DNA of 64,000 nucleotides from Fragilariopsis cylindrus CCMP1102 (Eukaryota > Bacillariophyta > Bacillariophyceae > Bacillariales > Bacillariaceae). Positions 53,601 through 64,000 of the stretch are shown one piece after another. Under the pieces are notes generated by a model. That model had not been told where the DNA came from. It worked only from the letters and a program-made list of their open reading frames with translations, and did no database searches. The stretch is taken from contig FMBT01000296.1 of NCBI GenBank assembly GCA_900095095.1, positions 372,001-436,000 on the forward strand, read 5' to 3'. Each line of letters opens with the position of its first letter. The first letter of the stretch is position 1. Made by a program: the position numbers and the translations under genes.

Positions 53601-55912
53601 CTTACCCCGTCACCTAGAAACAATTTACACTGCACGTCATCCAAGCTATCTTCATCCTCAAAGAAGAACACTTCGAGTGGTGCACCACTCCTTAAGTACT
53701 AAAAGTGAAAGGGGGGAAACATTGACTGTATTTGTTAGTAAAACAGAAAGATCGAACCCATTGGACTGTGTACAAGCTTTTTCCAATGCAACGTACCCAA
53801 GATTCTTCAAAAGTAACAGAAATATCAAAATCATATGTGCGATCAGAATACGCCAGTTTATCTAATTCTTCAGTGTCACATGCTGATGTATTATTCCCTT
53901 TGAATAAATACCATTTATGGTCATCTTTACAGTACCCAAATCTAGCTTCGTCGACATTATATTCATCACCTTCATATACAAAACGTTTGTCACGTTTTGC
54001 AATGTCAGTACTAATGCGGTAACAGCCTGAGTAGCTATCTAAAATATCTTCTGAATCATATTGGACACGTAAAACCTTTGTGATCCAATTGTTCCTCGAG
54101 TCCTGACGAAATGCAATAATTGAAATACATGTTAAAAGAACAAATGCAATGGGAATAACAGTAAATCTGTAACGCACGTGTTGCTAAAAAGTTGTACAAT
54201 GTGAGTTAAAAGAAAAACGATATTCCAAGAACGAGCATGATAGTACGATGAAATAAAAAGGGAGTACTTACGTATTTTTGATTCATACAAGGAGGCACCG
54301 GAAGTTCTTTAATCCGATTTGCTTCTTTTTCAAGAGGGGGGCCATATTTTCCCCACTAGTAGAGTATCAGTAGCAGTAGCAGTGGTGGTGGCAGAGGTGG
54401 CAGTGGTGGCAGTAGGACAAGTGTCAATTGTAGCAAAGAAAAATACAATAAGATTGAGTTCTTTTTATCACTACTCAACCGTTTGACAACAACATCAAAC
54501 AGCAGCATCAGCGTCAATATCTGATAACGTATATCTATTTCGAATTGTGATTTGATTCCTCCGTGATTCTATTCGATATTTTAATGTTGCATTTTATTAG
54601 ATCGATTCTTACCTGTGCCAGTTCAAATGCTATCAATGGTCATTAGTATTTTTAGGAAAAGAAGAACAAATGATTTGGGAAGAAGCAGAGCAAAAAATAG
54701 ATAGAGAAAAAGGTTAATTCGATCTCATTCGATTCAATTTCAATTCCGTCAAAATATAATGACATACTATAGTTCTTCTTACCTACGTCATCGAAAGCAG
54801 AAATAAAATTAACAGCTGTAAAGTTCAGAACTATTTCTACGACGTCTGTTGTACTAACCACTAGAAAAAGGACAACGACGCAAGCGGTCTTTATACCAGA
54901 ACCAAAAACAAAAACAAAGAGTATTCTTTAAGTACGTAGTGACAGACGAAATTTTGAATCATTTTCTTTTTTACTTGAAAAGTAAAATAGACGAAATAAT
55001 ATAGTATAATATAGTATAATATAAACACTTAACACGTAACACGTAACTTACTATCCCTTGAATGAATCTCAATATACATGAGAAGACCATACAACATACT
55101 TTATCACCATGTTCTACTTTATTGAATTTAGGGAATGTTTCAACAGCAGCAGCAACATCTTTCACAGATTCATCCGCAAAGAAACAATATGACAGTATAG
55201 CAAAAAATTGTGTTGCCCTTGCAAGTGTTGGTACATTCGATGGAATAAAATCTGCAGGGAAGCCATCGTTGGGATTAGGAACATCTTCAGTGGTTGAATG
55301 TTTTGTGTGAACCAACAGGATTAAGAACGCAATCTGAAACAACCATACCATAAATCCAAATAACCAAAAACCAAAATGATCCAATGGACTGTACAGTGCT
55401 AAGAATGAGTAACAATCTGCTGGATATGTTCCACTAATACCACTCGTCTTTCCATGACCATTATTATTATTACTTTTGGTGTTAATATTAATCTCCCTTG
55501 CGTCTCTTATTTTTTGTCGATCTTCAACGTCATCATTATTATCTTCATAGTGAAAACTTCCTACCTTATTATTATCCTTATTATTGTTTCCCGACATCAT
55601 GACAAGTTCCGTACTACTGTTAACGACATCGGCATCGGCGACAAAATTTCCTCCCGTTATTCCACCACAATTGTGATCTCCCAATCCATTGCTATTATCA
55701 TTCATCATGATTCCAGATGTAGTGCGACTATGAGTATCTTGTTGTGCTTCGTCTTGTTGTACTTGTATTTGCGCTTGATGTTGTTGTTGTTGTTGTTGTA
55801 CTAATCGATCTGCCTGTTGTTGTTGTTGTTGTTGTTGCTGTTCGTATAATAGTTCATGTTGTTGTTGTTGATGTTGATGTTGATGTTGACGCCATTCCGC
55901 TTCGCTCACCAA
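50666..55912 (-). CDS. Membrane LNR/leucine-rich-repeat receptor-like protein, 15 exons
   Basis: I rebuilt 15 minus-strand exons, all GT-AG and phase-consistent: 55912-55052, 54888-54783, 54629-54613, 54355-54272, 54183-53797, 53698-53606, 53485-53335, 53206-53093, 52991-52842, 52786-52163, 52066-52039, 51840-51800, 51692-51665, 51558-51515, 51399-50666 (about 1,153 residues). The N-terminus is poly-Gln and disordered. Then come several hydrophobic helices: FGFWLFGFMVWLFQIAFLI, RATQFFAILSYCFFA, CCMVFSCILRFIQG, ACVVVLFLVVS with VEIVLNFTAVNFIS, and a last one, FTVIPIAFVLLTCISIIAF. The ectodomain holds Cys-rich parts and an LNR-like motif (GDGVCNKDFNTPSYNYDEGDCC). It continues with a plant-type LRR cap (CAWPNVACKDGSVTELDLGG), about six LRRs of 23-24 residues (NSLTGTVPSEL), a Cys-rich end (CNCRSDCLADYGQRCQCEE) and PPGPPPGNPPG. 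Role: surface sensing or adhesion, inferred. The first exon lacks an in-frame ATG before 55708, so a 5' exon may be missing. Confidence 0.85.
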
Positions 55913-56374
55913 GTTTGTTTTGAAAGCGTCTCATCACATACATAATATAAAGATATAAGTTGAAGGCAACGCAAATAATAATAATAATTAATTAAGCGAA
56001 ACGAATTGGGCATATGCTTTTGTTTTTCAAGCTGCTATGTATTGTGGTGATTAAAAATCAAACTAGTGCGCGTATGCTACCGCGTGGAAACCTGGAAATT
56101 TCCAGTTTAAAACGAAATAATACACACATTTACGTGAAGTAAACAAAAAATCTATGGATTTATGTGGAAAAGTACTACTGTATGGAGTGTCTAACAAATC
56201 AAAGAGAACATGCTCAAAAGTGTTAATAGTAATGTATCAATCTATTCTATTACATATAAGGAAGAAGATATAGTAGTTACTTTGGCTTCCTTTTGTTTCA
56301 AGAGTGTACTGATATTGATTTAGTAGAGACTGAATTAACCATGATTTAACTTGCTATTACTATTACTATTCTTT
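55913..56374. other. Spacer between LRR gene 5' end and reductase 3' end
   Basis: May hold an unseen first exon and the promoter of the LRR gene; GTATGTGATGAG at about 55935-55945 could be a 3' splice site. No other feature seen. Confidence 0.3.
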
Positions 56375-59300
56375 TTATGACCATAATTCCTGAACGAAAC
56401 GTCCATCATTCGATAATTTAGATAAATAATCTGCTGCATCTTGTTGTGTCATACTACTACTACTTGATTCGGATTGTTCAATTAATATTTCTTTTAATGT
56501 TTCTGTGACATCATGTCCCATCTTCACACCACCACAAACATATATATAGGCATTATGTTCTGTTACTAATTGAAAAGTTTCTGTTGAATTTTGACGTAAT
56601 AGATGTTGAACATACTCTTTCTTGTTTGGATCTTTCCGTGAAAAAGCAAGATATAATTTATCTAATGTACCATCATTCTGATAGTCAATTAATTCATTAC
56701 GATAAATATAATCTAAATTTTCATTTTTACAACCAAAATATAATATATTATAATTATTATATCCTGCTGCATCTTCCTCCTTCTTCTCTTCAAGTAGTTG
56801 CTGTTGTTGATATTGACGATCTTGTAATAATGCACGCATCGGTGCTATACCTGTTCCTGGTCCAATCATTATAATTGGTGTCGATAAATCTGTTGGTAAT
56901 CGGAATGTGGATGGACGAACAAATACTCGCAACGAAGGTGGTTGCGACGAAGGTGATGACGATGAAGAAGATGATGATCCATTTTGGTGTTGTTTTGCAA
57001 TATGTGTCGAAGCCACACCTTCAAACATTGGTGGTTTTAGTGGTAAATCACCATTACTCTTTTTATTACCAACCGGACGTTCTTCTTGTGTCACAGCCAC
57101 AGTAATATGAATTGAATTTGGATATACTTTTGGACAGGAACTAATCGTATAATATCTTGGTAATTGGAATCGACATATATTACCAATTAAATGTTCTAAT
57201 GGTATAGTAAGTGATGGACATAATTTTAATAATTGAACTAAACCCACTTTATCGTCCATAATTTTCGATTTATAATCTTGTTTCCCATCTTTGGAACTTA
57301 ATCGTAAAAGGACCTTCCGATCTAAAGATTGTGTTGCATAATTACTTAATAATTTCAAATCCGATCGTCGTGGTGCAGATGTTAAATCTAAATATCTGGT
57401 TAATACTTCACGGACACTAATTGGTGTGGGGAATGGCAAACCATGCCATTCATGTAATTCATTATCCGGATTTAATCCAGGTTTTAATGAAAACATTGAA
57501 TTCAAATTATACTTTAATGCCGATGCAACATCTTCCACCACTGTATTCGAATTACAGGGTAGAACACCAAGATTATCAGCTGTCAAATAACTGCTTTTAT
57601 CTTTTGCATTTGATATGTCAATCTCAACATGAACTGTACTACCTTTATCATCAGAGGATCGTAGTTCTTTTACTAATGTAACAGGACAATCTACTGCGTG
57701 GAAGTAATGTTTAGAGGAGGATGCAATTTTCTCTACTGGAACTAATCCACGATTAGAATCTGTTTCGAATGATAACGCTGACACTGACACTGGATGATAT
57801 TCAATTGAATATTCACAATCTGGTAGTGTCATTTCATCATTATTCTTCGTTGCTGCAACAACTGCAGTTCCACGTTTAATATATAATTTTTTTAATTTGG
57901 TCCACATCGTATCTTTCCATTTTTCAAAATCATTTTCTAAATCATCCGAATCATCCCCTAATCCTAACTTCAGAATTCTATTACCACCTAATTTTTCGAA
58001 TGATGAATCAAAATATTTACCCATGGCATTATAGATATCATATTCGGTATTCCCTAATCCAAACACACAATAATCTAATTTTTTTAATAATGCATCTGAT
58101 TCTGATTCTGACTTTGATTCTTCATAATCTTCCATAATATCTTTCATTGCATTTACTAATACTATAGCATTATCAGTTGGTTCACCTTCACCATATGTGG
58201 ATGCTAATATAATTGCACGTGGTCGAACATTATCATCGGAATCATCATTTGGTCCGTATGGTAATTTTGAATCAATCATTAATTTGGGGGAATCAATATC
58301 TTCAATATCGATAATTTTAATTAAAAAACCATGATCTCGACCTTCTCTTTCAATTTCTTTGGCAAATGATTCAGCTGTACCAGTTTGAGTTGCATAATAG
58401 ACAGTAACGATACCACCAGGATATTTCGTACGATCAATCACAGCATTCTTGGCTTTGGCAGTTTCTATCTTTGCAGCTTCTAATCTTTCATATTCAATAT
58501 CAATTCTTTTTCTAGGGGGGGAGGGGGGGGGAGTGAGGGTAATTAGAAATGGAGAAAAGTGAGAAGGTGTATGTATATATATATGCGTGAGTAAAGCAAA
58601 TGTGTGCGTGCGTGCGTGTTTGTTTTTTGTGGGAAGTAAGTGACGACGAAGATTGGATCGATTTAATTTGATTTGATTTGATTTGATCCGATTCGATGAT
58701 ACGAGTTGGAGTTCGAAGAAGTTCGAGTGTGGTGGGTGTCTACAAAGGTCGAAAAATCGATATGATGTATTTTGTGTGCGTTTTTTGGACCGTTAACACA
58801 TTTCACGTTATTGTTTTTGTTCCATTCTCCGTCGTCGGACGGTGCAGCAGCAGCCAGCAGCAGAAGGAGGACGATTGACACAGAACAAGGGAGGAGAAAC
58901 TCGGGAGAGCATCAATTAGTTGCGTCTGTGCGTGTTAGTGTGCCGTAGTACGAGAGAAGTCATTTCAAATTTGTACAGCACATATAGCCTACTACTGTAT
59001 TCGACGAGAGATTATTTCCGTTTCCGTTTTCTGTCTCTTTTTTCTCTCTAGTCCAAGCTTCTTTAAAGAAGAGAGTATATTTCTCTCGGATCATCTCTCT
59101 CTCTGTCTCTCTATTCCCAAACGAACAGGACCAGATTTGACGGAATGAATGAATGAATCCTTGCTTCTCTCTGTACTGTGGTACTGTCTCTCATCTTCAT
59201 CACGCGTTGTGTTGACCCCCCATCCCATATCCCATCCCATCTCAAACTCTCAGATCACACACCTCCTCTTCTCTCTTTCTAGAATGAATCAATCCTTTTC

Positions 59301-59609
59301 TATCTCTCTCTCTTTCTCATTTCGCACGTCCAGCTAGCCATTGTCTCTCCACTAACTCAGCTCCCAATTTTCTCTCCGACCTTCAACCATCCCTTTGAAA
59401 ATGACCACAAACAACGCACAACAACAAACAACGCGGGGCAGAAGCAGGCGCTGTAACAGTAACTCTATTTTTAGTTTTGTTAGACTTAAAACTTACCTCT
59501 TATTTGATTCTTGACGTATCACAATTAATGTACTAACTAATGCCACAGTAATACATCCTGTTGTCACTAACACAGGAATTAAATTATCCATTATAAATTC
59601 CATTAACAT
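56375..59609 (-). CDS. CPR: NADPH-cytochrome P450 reductase
   Basis: Two exons: 59609-59497 (ATG 59609) and 58511-56375, total 749 residues. The intron is 985 bp (AAGAG|GTAAGT to CCCCTAG|AAAAAG). Exon 1 encodes an ER membrane anchor, LIPVLVTTGCITVALVSTLI. Then come the FMN-binding flavodoxin domain (YYATQTGTAESFAKEI, ILASTYGEGEPTDNA, YCVFGLGNTEYD) and the FAD and NADPH domains (RYYTISSCP, IMIGPGTGIAPMRALLQDR, YICGG-like YIYVCGGVKMGHDV, LYLAFSRK). The C-terminus ends in ELWS, where the aromatic Trp stacks on FAD in the family. It passes electrons from NADPH via FAD and FMN to P450 enzymes on the ER, serving sterol, fatty-acid and pigment oxidation. Length is near family size (about 680-720) plus low-complexity inserts. 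All key motifs are present. Confidence 0.95.
58512..59496 (-). other. Large intron of the reductase gene with poly-C acceptor tract
   Basis: The 3' splice site is preceded on the minus strand by a run of C interrupted by T (seen on plus as GGGGGGGAGGGGGGGGAG from 58515). The 985-bp intron also holds CTCTCTCT and TCTCATCTTC repeats and an ATTTGATTTGATTTGATTTG run near 58665. No gene is seen inside. Confidence 0.6.
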
Positions 59610-60573
59610 ATCAGGTCTATACTGTACTACTCCGTGCCGTTGACAGTCTTTTTGTTGTTGTTGTTTTTATTGATAGTATAATGTCAAGGAAATAACCTCG
59701 TCTCTCACCAAGATTTATATGTAGTAACTTTTATTTGAAGTTTTTTTTTGTGGTGGTCACATGTAGAAGTGAACAAAAGTAAGGCCTTACTTGTGGTTGC
59801 TTCGGCGCTTCGGCGTTTCTGATTGGGATTGAGTGGTCCAAGAAATTGAATTACAGTAAAGCAAGTTTCACACCATAAAAGCGTGGAGAGTGTGCTGTCG
59901 AAAAACATTCAAAATCTCCGCGGTAGGAAGTAGGTAGTAGGCAGTAAAGGTTACTTATATATTATTAATTAATTAATAACTGCTACTACGCTTTAATTGA
60001 GTGGTCCAAGAAAATCTGTCGGTTATATTGCCTCTCTTCTTTTATCGTTAGTATGCGTCAGCAAATAATAATCGTCAAATTCGGGGGACTCGACTCGACT
60101 CGACTAGTTCGACTAACTAAGCTGCATGAAGTACAGGGCCATCCTTTCCGAAATTGTAGTATGATATGCGCGGGAATTGTACATAATACCGTTATTTTTT
60201 AGTCTTTTTACCTACTCTTTTTTACGTTGCTTCGTATTTGTTCTTCGCCGAAATATATATCTGTCAATACCGTATCTTCAATTTTTTTTACTGCCTGTTT
60301 TTGCTTGCTTGCTTTGGCTTGGCAATTACATAAAACTAACTGTAAGTGAACCGTTAGTTATCACATAGTACACCATTAAACATACCGTTTTTTGTTTTAT
60401 GCACGAACGAATGACAAAAAGCAGCGACAACTACAAACTTCCCATCATTTATTTTTGCTTGTCGTCGACACCCAAAGGAAACGATAGCAAAACATTTGAT
60501 TTCCAAGACAATACAAGAAAAGACAAATTCAATACAATACAAGGAAAGACTGCTGAATTCAAGACAATACAAG
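59610..60573. promoter_or_regulatory. Divergent promoter region between reductase and surface-protein genes
   Basis: The reductase starts at 59609 on minus and the membrane protein at 60574 on plus, so both promoters lie in these 964 bp. A repeated AATTGAGTGGTCCAAGAAA (near 59825 as TTGAGTGGTCCAAGAAATTG and near 59995) is a candidate shared element. GACTCGACTCGACTAGTTCG is near 60090. The plus-gene leader has several CAATACAA units. No known motif is claimed. Confidence 0.35.
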
Positions 60574-63075
60574 ATGAGTAGTAGTACGATTGATACTGAC
60601 AATGTTTTTGATGCATCAAGTAACAACAATACACCAGAAACTGAAAACACCGAGACAATAACCACAGCAACAACTTCCAATGACAATAATAGTATTGATG
60701 AAATTGTGGAATCATTATATAATAATGAAACTTATCCTGAGCAGTTGATTGGATATTCCTGTAAACAAGTATTAAAACAAAATACTGTGGAAATAATGGA
60801 TTTGATATTTTATATGGATGTATTAAGTCCTATCATTATTACTACAACGAATAAACAACAAACTACTACTGAAAAGCAATTCGACGAAATAAATATAATT
60901 CAAGCAGAAATTCTAAAAGATATCTCAATTCAATATCAAATTGATCCTACTATATCAAAAGGATTACGATGTTTTGATTTACCTGTAGATGGTTCTACAT
61001 GGATTGTAGAATTGTATATTGATCCGACAACAGATTTTAATGAAATATCATTATTTGGTAAGTTTATATTATAAGAACTTTCATGTCATGTCATGCATTG
61101 TGGAAAGGAGATATCTTCGTTATAGTGTTCTTTCTTCTCGGCAATCATTAGTTTTTTTCCTGTCTTGTCTTGTCTTCCGACGAAATATTCATTCGTTTCG
61201 AGATCTTTTTTCTTACACGATGAAAAGAGAGAGAGAGAGAAAGGGAACTCGATTGTCTTGACGTTGACGTTGACTCGTTTGTGAAAGGATGATTAATTTT
61301 GGTGTGTGTGTGTGTGTGTTTAAAATGAGGAGAAGGAGAAGGAAAACGAAGGAAGGGAGCATTTTCTGTGAGAAGTGAAGATGAGATGACTGTTGTGTGA
61401 GAGATGGTTAAATGTACCGTCCTTTGCTGTTCTATGATATGCTATGTGGGGTATTTCTGGTTAAGGAAAACTAACCACCTACTCCACTCACGACGAGATA
61501 TAAATCCATCGAAACAACAACGACACCTTCGCGTTCCGTCGTCGGTTAAAACCCCGCCGCACCACCTTCTCTCTCCCTACCTCAACGACGTCCACTCCTC
61601 TCGTTCACCTACTGTATCCGTCCATCCGTCTGATCTCAAATCTGAACTCACTCACTCAATCGATCTTCTTTTGTATCCGTCCATCCGTACACGGGAACTT
61701 CACTGTCTCATCTAATCTCAAATCTGAACTCACTCACTCAATCGATCTTCTTTACTTTTGGAATTTTTTTCCTTTCTTTGTTAATAATAATTTATATTAA
61801 GGTGGTTGTCGTGAATTAAAATGGGATAAAGAAACACAAAATTGTAAATTTTATGAAGTACATTTGCATGGATCATATATTGGTGCAGTTGCAAATGATG
61901 AAAATGGTACACCATTTGGGGATGTTATTGGTGAATTAGAATCATTAATAGATGGTCCAAAACTAGTGCAAGCATTAGAATCAGGATTAGGTAGTGCAAA
62001 TGCAAATTACTATTATGATACAGCATTTATTGGTGTACCAAGTTCTGCTGATGATCCAAATTTTCAAGGTGGAATTGCTGATAAACAATATGGACGAGAT
62101 GAACTAATTGATCCTATTCATTGTACAACTAGTATTGATTCATCAGAAAGTGCTGCACAGGATGCACCAGGAAATAGAAAAACTATTACAGTTGTTGGTG
62201 GATTATTAGTTGGATGTTTTTCTATTGCATTTATCTTAATTGGATACGTATTATATCAACGACAACGATCCTACAACAGTAGTAGTCGTAGTCGAAATAA
62301 TGATGATAATAAGGACAAGAACTGTGGTCGTCGCGATCGACAAGATACTACTAATCTTGCTGTACTTGCTGGTACTGGTAGTAGTCTCGAAGATAGTCTC
62401 GATGATGATGAGGATATGGATAATAATGAATTTGATGACGATGGTGCAAATGCATTCGCTCGTCATTATAATCTTGATCAAGGTGAAGAAGAAGACAATA
62501 TTAATAATAATGGTAATGGTAATGACGGGGGTGGTAGTCAGAATAAAACTGAAGGAGGAAGCAATAACAACAACAGTAACAACAAAAAATTTAACGACGA
62601 CGAAAAAGACGGCTTGATGATGATGCAGCAGCAACAACAACAACAACAACTTAATCTTCCTCAAGAAGAAGAATATCCAGATCTTCCCATGTCTACAGAA
62701 GCAATTCGAATGGATTTAGGAAATTCGTTGAAAGGACAATTAATGGGACAACACGGCAGCACGAACAACAACAACACCACAACTAACAACAACTTTAACA
62801 CAAGTGGTGGTCCATACGGAGATGGGATGCCCATTAATATGATTGGTGGTGTTAGTGCTGGTACTAGTACTGGTACAACCAGCGACAAACGTTTTATGAT
62901 CGGTCCAGGTGGATCACATCATTTTAATAGTGGTGGGGGTAATGGTGGATTTTTTAATATGAATAGTACAAGTGTTGACGGGGACGAATCGGATGAAGTT
63001 GATTCTTGGGCACAAACGGATGGTACAATCGGCTCGTTAGATTTACAATTAGAACCAATCACAGCAGAAGTGTAA
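60574..63075 (+). CDS. Single-pass membrane protein with two-module ectodomain
   Basis: Exons 60574-61057 and 61802-63075 with a 744-bp intron (TTTG|GTAAGT to TTAAG|GTGG) give 585 residues. The frame is open before 60574, but the ATG there (MSSSTIDTDN) follows a CAATACAA-rich leader. Ectodomain: a first alpha/beta piece (YSCKQVLKQNTVEIMDLIFY, INIIQAEILKDISIQYQID, CFDLPVDGSTWIVELYID), then GGCRELKWDKETQNCKFYEV with a second piece (FGDVIGELESLIDG). One helix lies at about 290-314 (TVVGGLLVGCFSIAFILIGY). The cytosolic tail is Asp/Asn/Gly-rich and ends WAQTDGTIGSLDLQLEPITA. That ending looks conserved and recalls other diatom proteins I know, a possible docking motif. No signal peptide is visible. 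Function unknown. Confidence 0.75.
61058..61801 (+). other. Intron with an internal direct repeat
   Basis: The intron carries a direct repeat of about 45 bp: TCTCAAATCTGAACTCACTC then ACTCAATCGATCTTCTTT at about 61634-61672 and again at 61715-61752. TGTATCCGTCCATCCGT is also doubled. It also has a (GT)n run near 61300. The repeat is non-coding. Confidence 0.7.
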
Positions 63076-64000
63076 ATTCAAATTCAAAATTGAAATCGAA
63101 ATTGACCATCATTGGTATACCAATACCACATTCACTATGCCAATACGTACATTTGTTCCCATGCATGTCTTTGTCATCATCATAAATCTATCTATTAGGA
63201 CCTATATCAATTTATGTATATAATATGTATGTATAACCGTGCAATGATTTTGTAAAAAGTAGAAACAAAAATGAATTAATACTACAGTATAGCATATTAT
63301 ATTCAATAAGAAATCTTTTTATTCAATGACTGATGGACGCTCTGTTATGGTAGTAGCTATTAGAATATTGATTTGATACCGATTGAACTGGATTTTAATG
63401 AGGGATCGTCGTATGTATGTATACTCAAACGACCGCCATTATCGTTGCTATTGCTATAGCTTTTGCTATAGAATCGTTTACGGTAGGCTTTTGTAGTTTA
63501 GTACTTCGAATGAGGATGGGATAAAAGTAAGTTGATGTCTACAGTATTACCATAGTCCCATAATCGAAGTAGAAGAAGGAAAGGAAGAACATTATTATAT
63601 TATGTATTACTAGACTTGTCCTTCAACGATCCCAAAAGCGCGAGTTTTTGAGTCCCACGAAATTAAGTCATGATGTAAAAAACAAATGCATAATTCATGC
63701 AATTTTTAAATCAAAAATGATTATATATTACGCTTGTATTAAACAGTAACAGTTAATATATTCCTACTTGTGGTTAAAAACGTGTCTAGGAAATATATTT
63801 AGATTTTAATTTAAAATGAACAGTTTGTAAGTTGCATGCTGTTGAAAGTTCTATAGTTTTACTAGTAATGTCTAGTGAATTGTGATTGAAAAAAAATCAG
63901 CTGGGGACAACTTTTATCTTTTTGGCCAAACATGCGCCGCGAGAATTTTTGTTCGTGGCGCACCCCTCAAAAAAATTATTACCCCTGGCATCATAGACGG
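63076..64000. other. 3' flank, no gene seen
   Basis: No coding frame or RNA gene. Near 63933-63961 GCGCCGCGAGAA and TTCGTGGCGC form an imperfect hairpin. The last 120 bases look more GC-rich than those before them and may belong to the next feature outside the window. Confidence 0.35.

Noticed and set aside
62240-62664. Hydrophobic frames on both strands within the 60574 gene
   Set aside because: Shadows of Asp/Asn codon runs in the cytosolic tail.

Overview
The window reads as nuclear DNA of an AT-rich alga, most likely a diatom. The evidence is protein style: Ser/Pro 'PS' repeat proteins, EPTxAPT-type Thr/Pro ectodomains, an LNR plus leucine-rich-repeat membrane protein, a small RGLE-type protein, long Asn/Asp/Ser runs, and short GT-AG introns. 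I see no complete transposase, reverse transcriptase or capsid frame, and no operons. Genus and species cannot be told from this sequence.

Layout. 1-1052 (minus): 5' part of a single-pass membrane protein that runs off the window. 1053-3030: intergenic DNA and a dispersed repeat. 3.3-4.0 kb: scraps of a kinase gene and a PHD-finger gene on opposite strands. 4.76-8.72 kb (minus): a large Ser/Pro-repeat gene broken in several frames. 9.9-12.2 kb (minus): HhH-GPD DNA glycosylase-like gene between two blocks of one local repeat. 14-19.7 kb: gene-free, with a decayed 5S copy, an 800-bp relic of 28S rRNA, and an inverted-repeat element next to it. 19.9-26.1 kb: three protein genes (RGLE family, a low-complexity phosphosite protein, a Tudor-like/ankyrin-like protein). 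26.6-30.8 kb: a second 5S copy and more unannotated repeat DNA. 31.0-32.4 kb: C-terminal part of a TARBP1/TRM3 tRNA 2'-O-methyltransferase. 32.7-35.4 kb: a coiled-coil protein and a SEC-C zinc-motif protein. 36.9-43.4 kb: two single-pass surface proteins. 46.0-48.4 kb: SulP sulfate transporter. 49.3-50.2 kb: small coiled-coil protein. 50.7-55.9 kb (minus): 15-exon membrane LNR/LRR receptor-like gene. 56.4-59.6 kb (minus): NADPH-cytochrome P450 reductase. 60.6-63.1 kb (plus): another single-pass surface protein, divergent from the reductase.

The main theme is surface and membrane proteins. Four single-pass proteins, a six-region LRR receptor-like protein, a broken PS-repeat protein and a sulfate transporter lie within 64 kb. 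Two of the single-pass genes share an almost identical roughly 70-bp 5' coding block and then diverge. The most distinctive gene structure is in the LRR gene, where leucine-rich repeats are built from alternating micro-exons of 28 and 41-44 nt plus a separate 17-nt micro-exon. I rebuilt 15 exons there with every phase consistent. The gene-poor part holds ribosomal RNA relics whose CpG sites have decayed to TpG/CpA, which suggests old silenced DNA.
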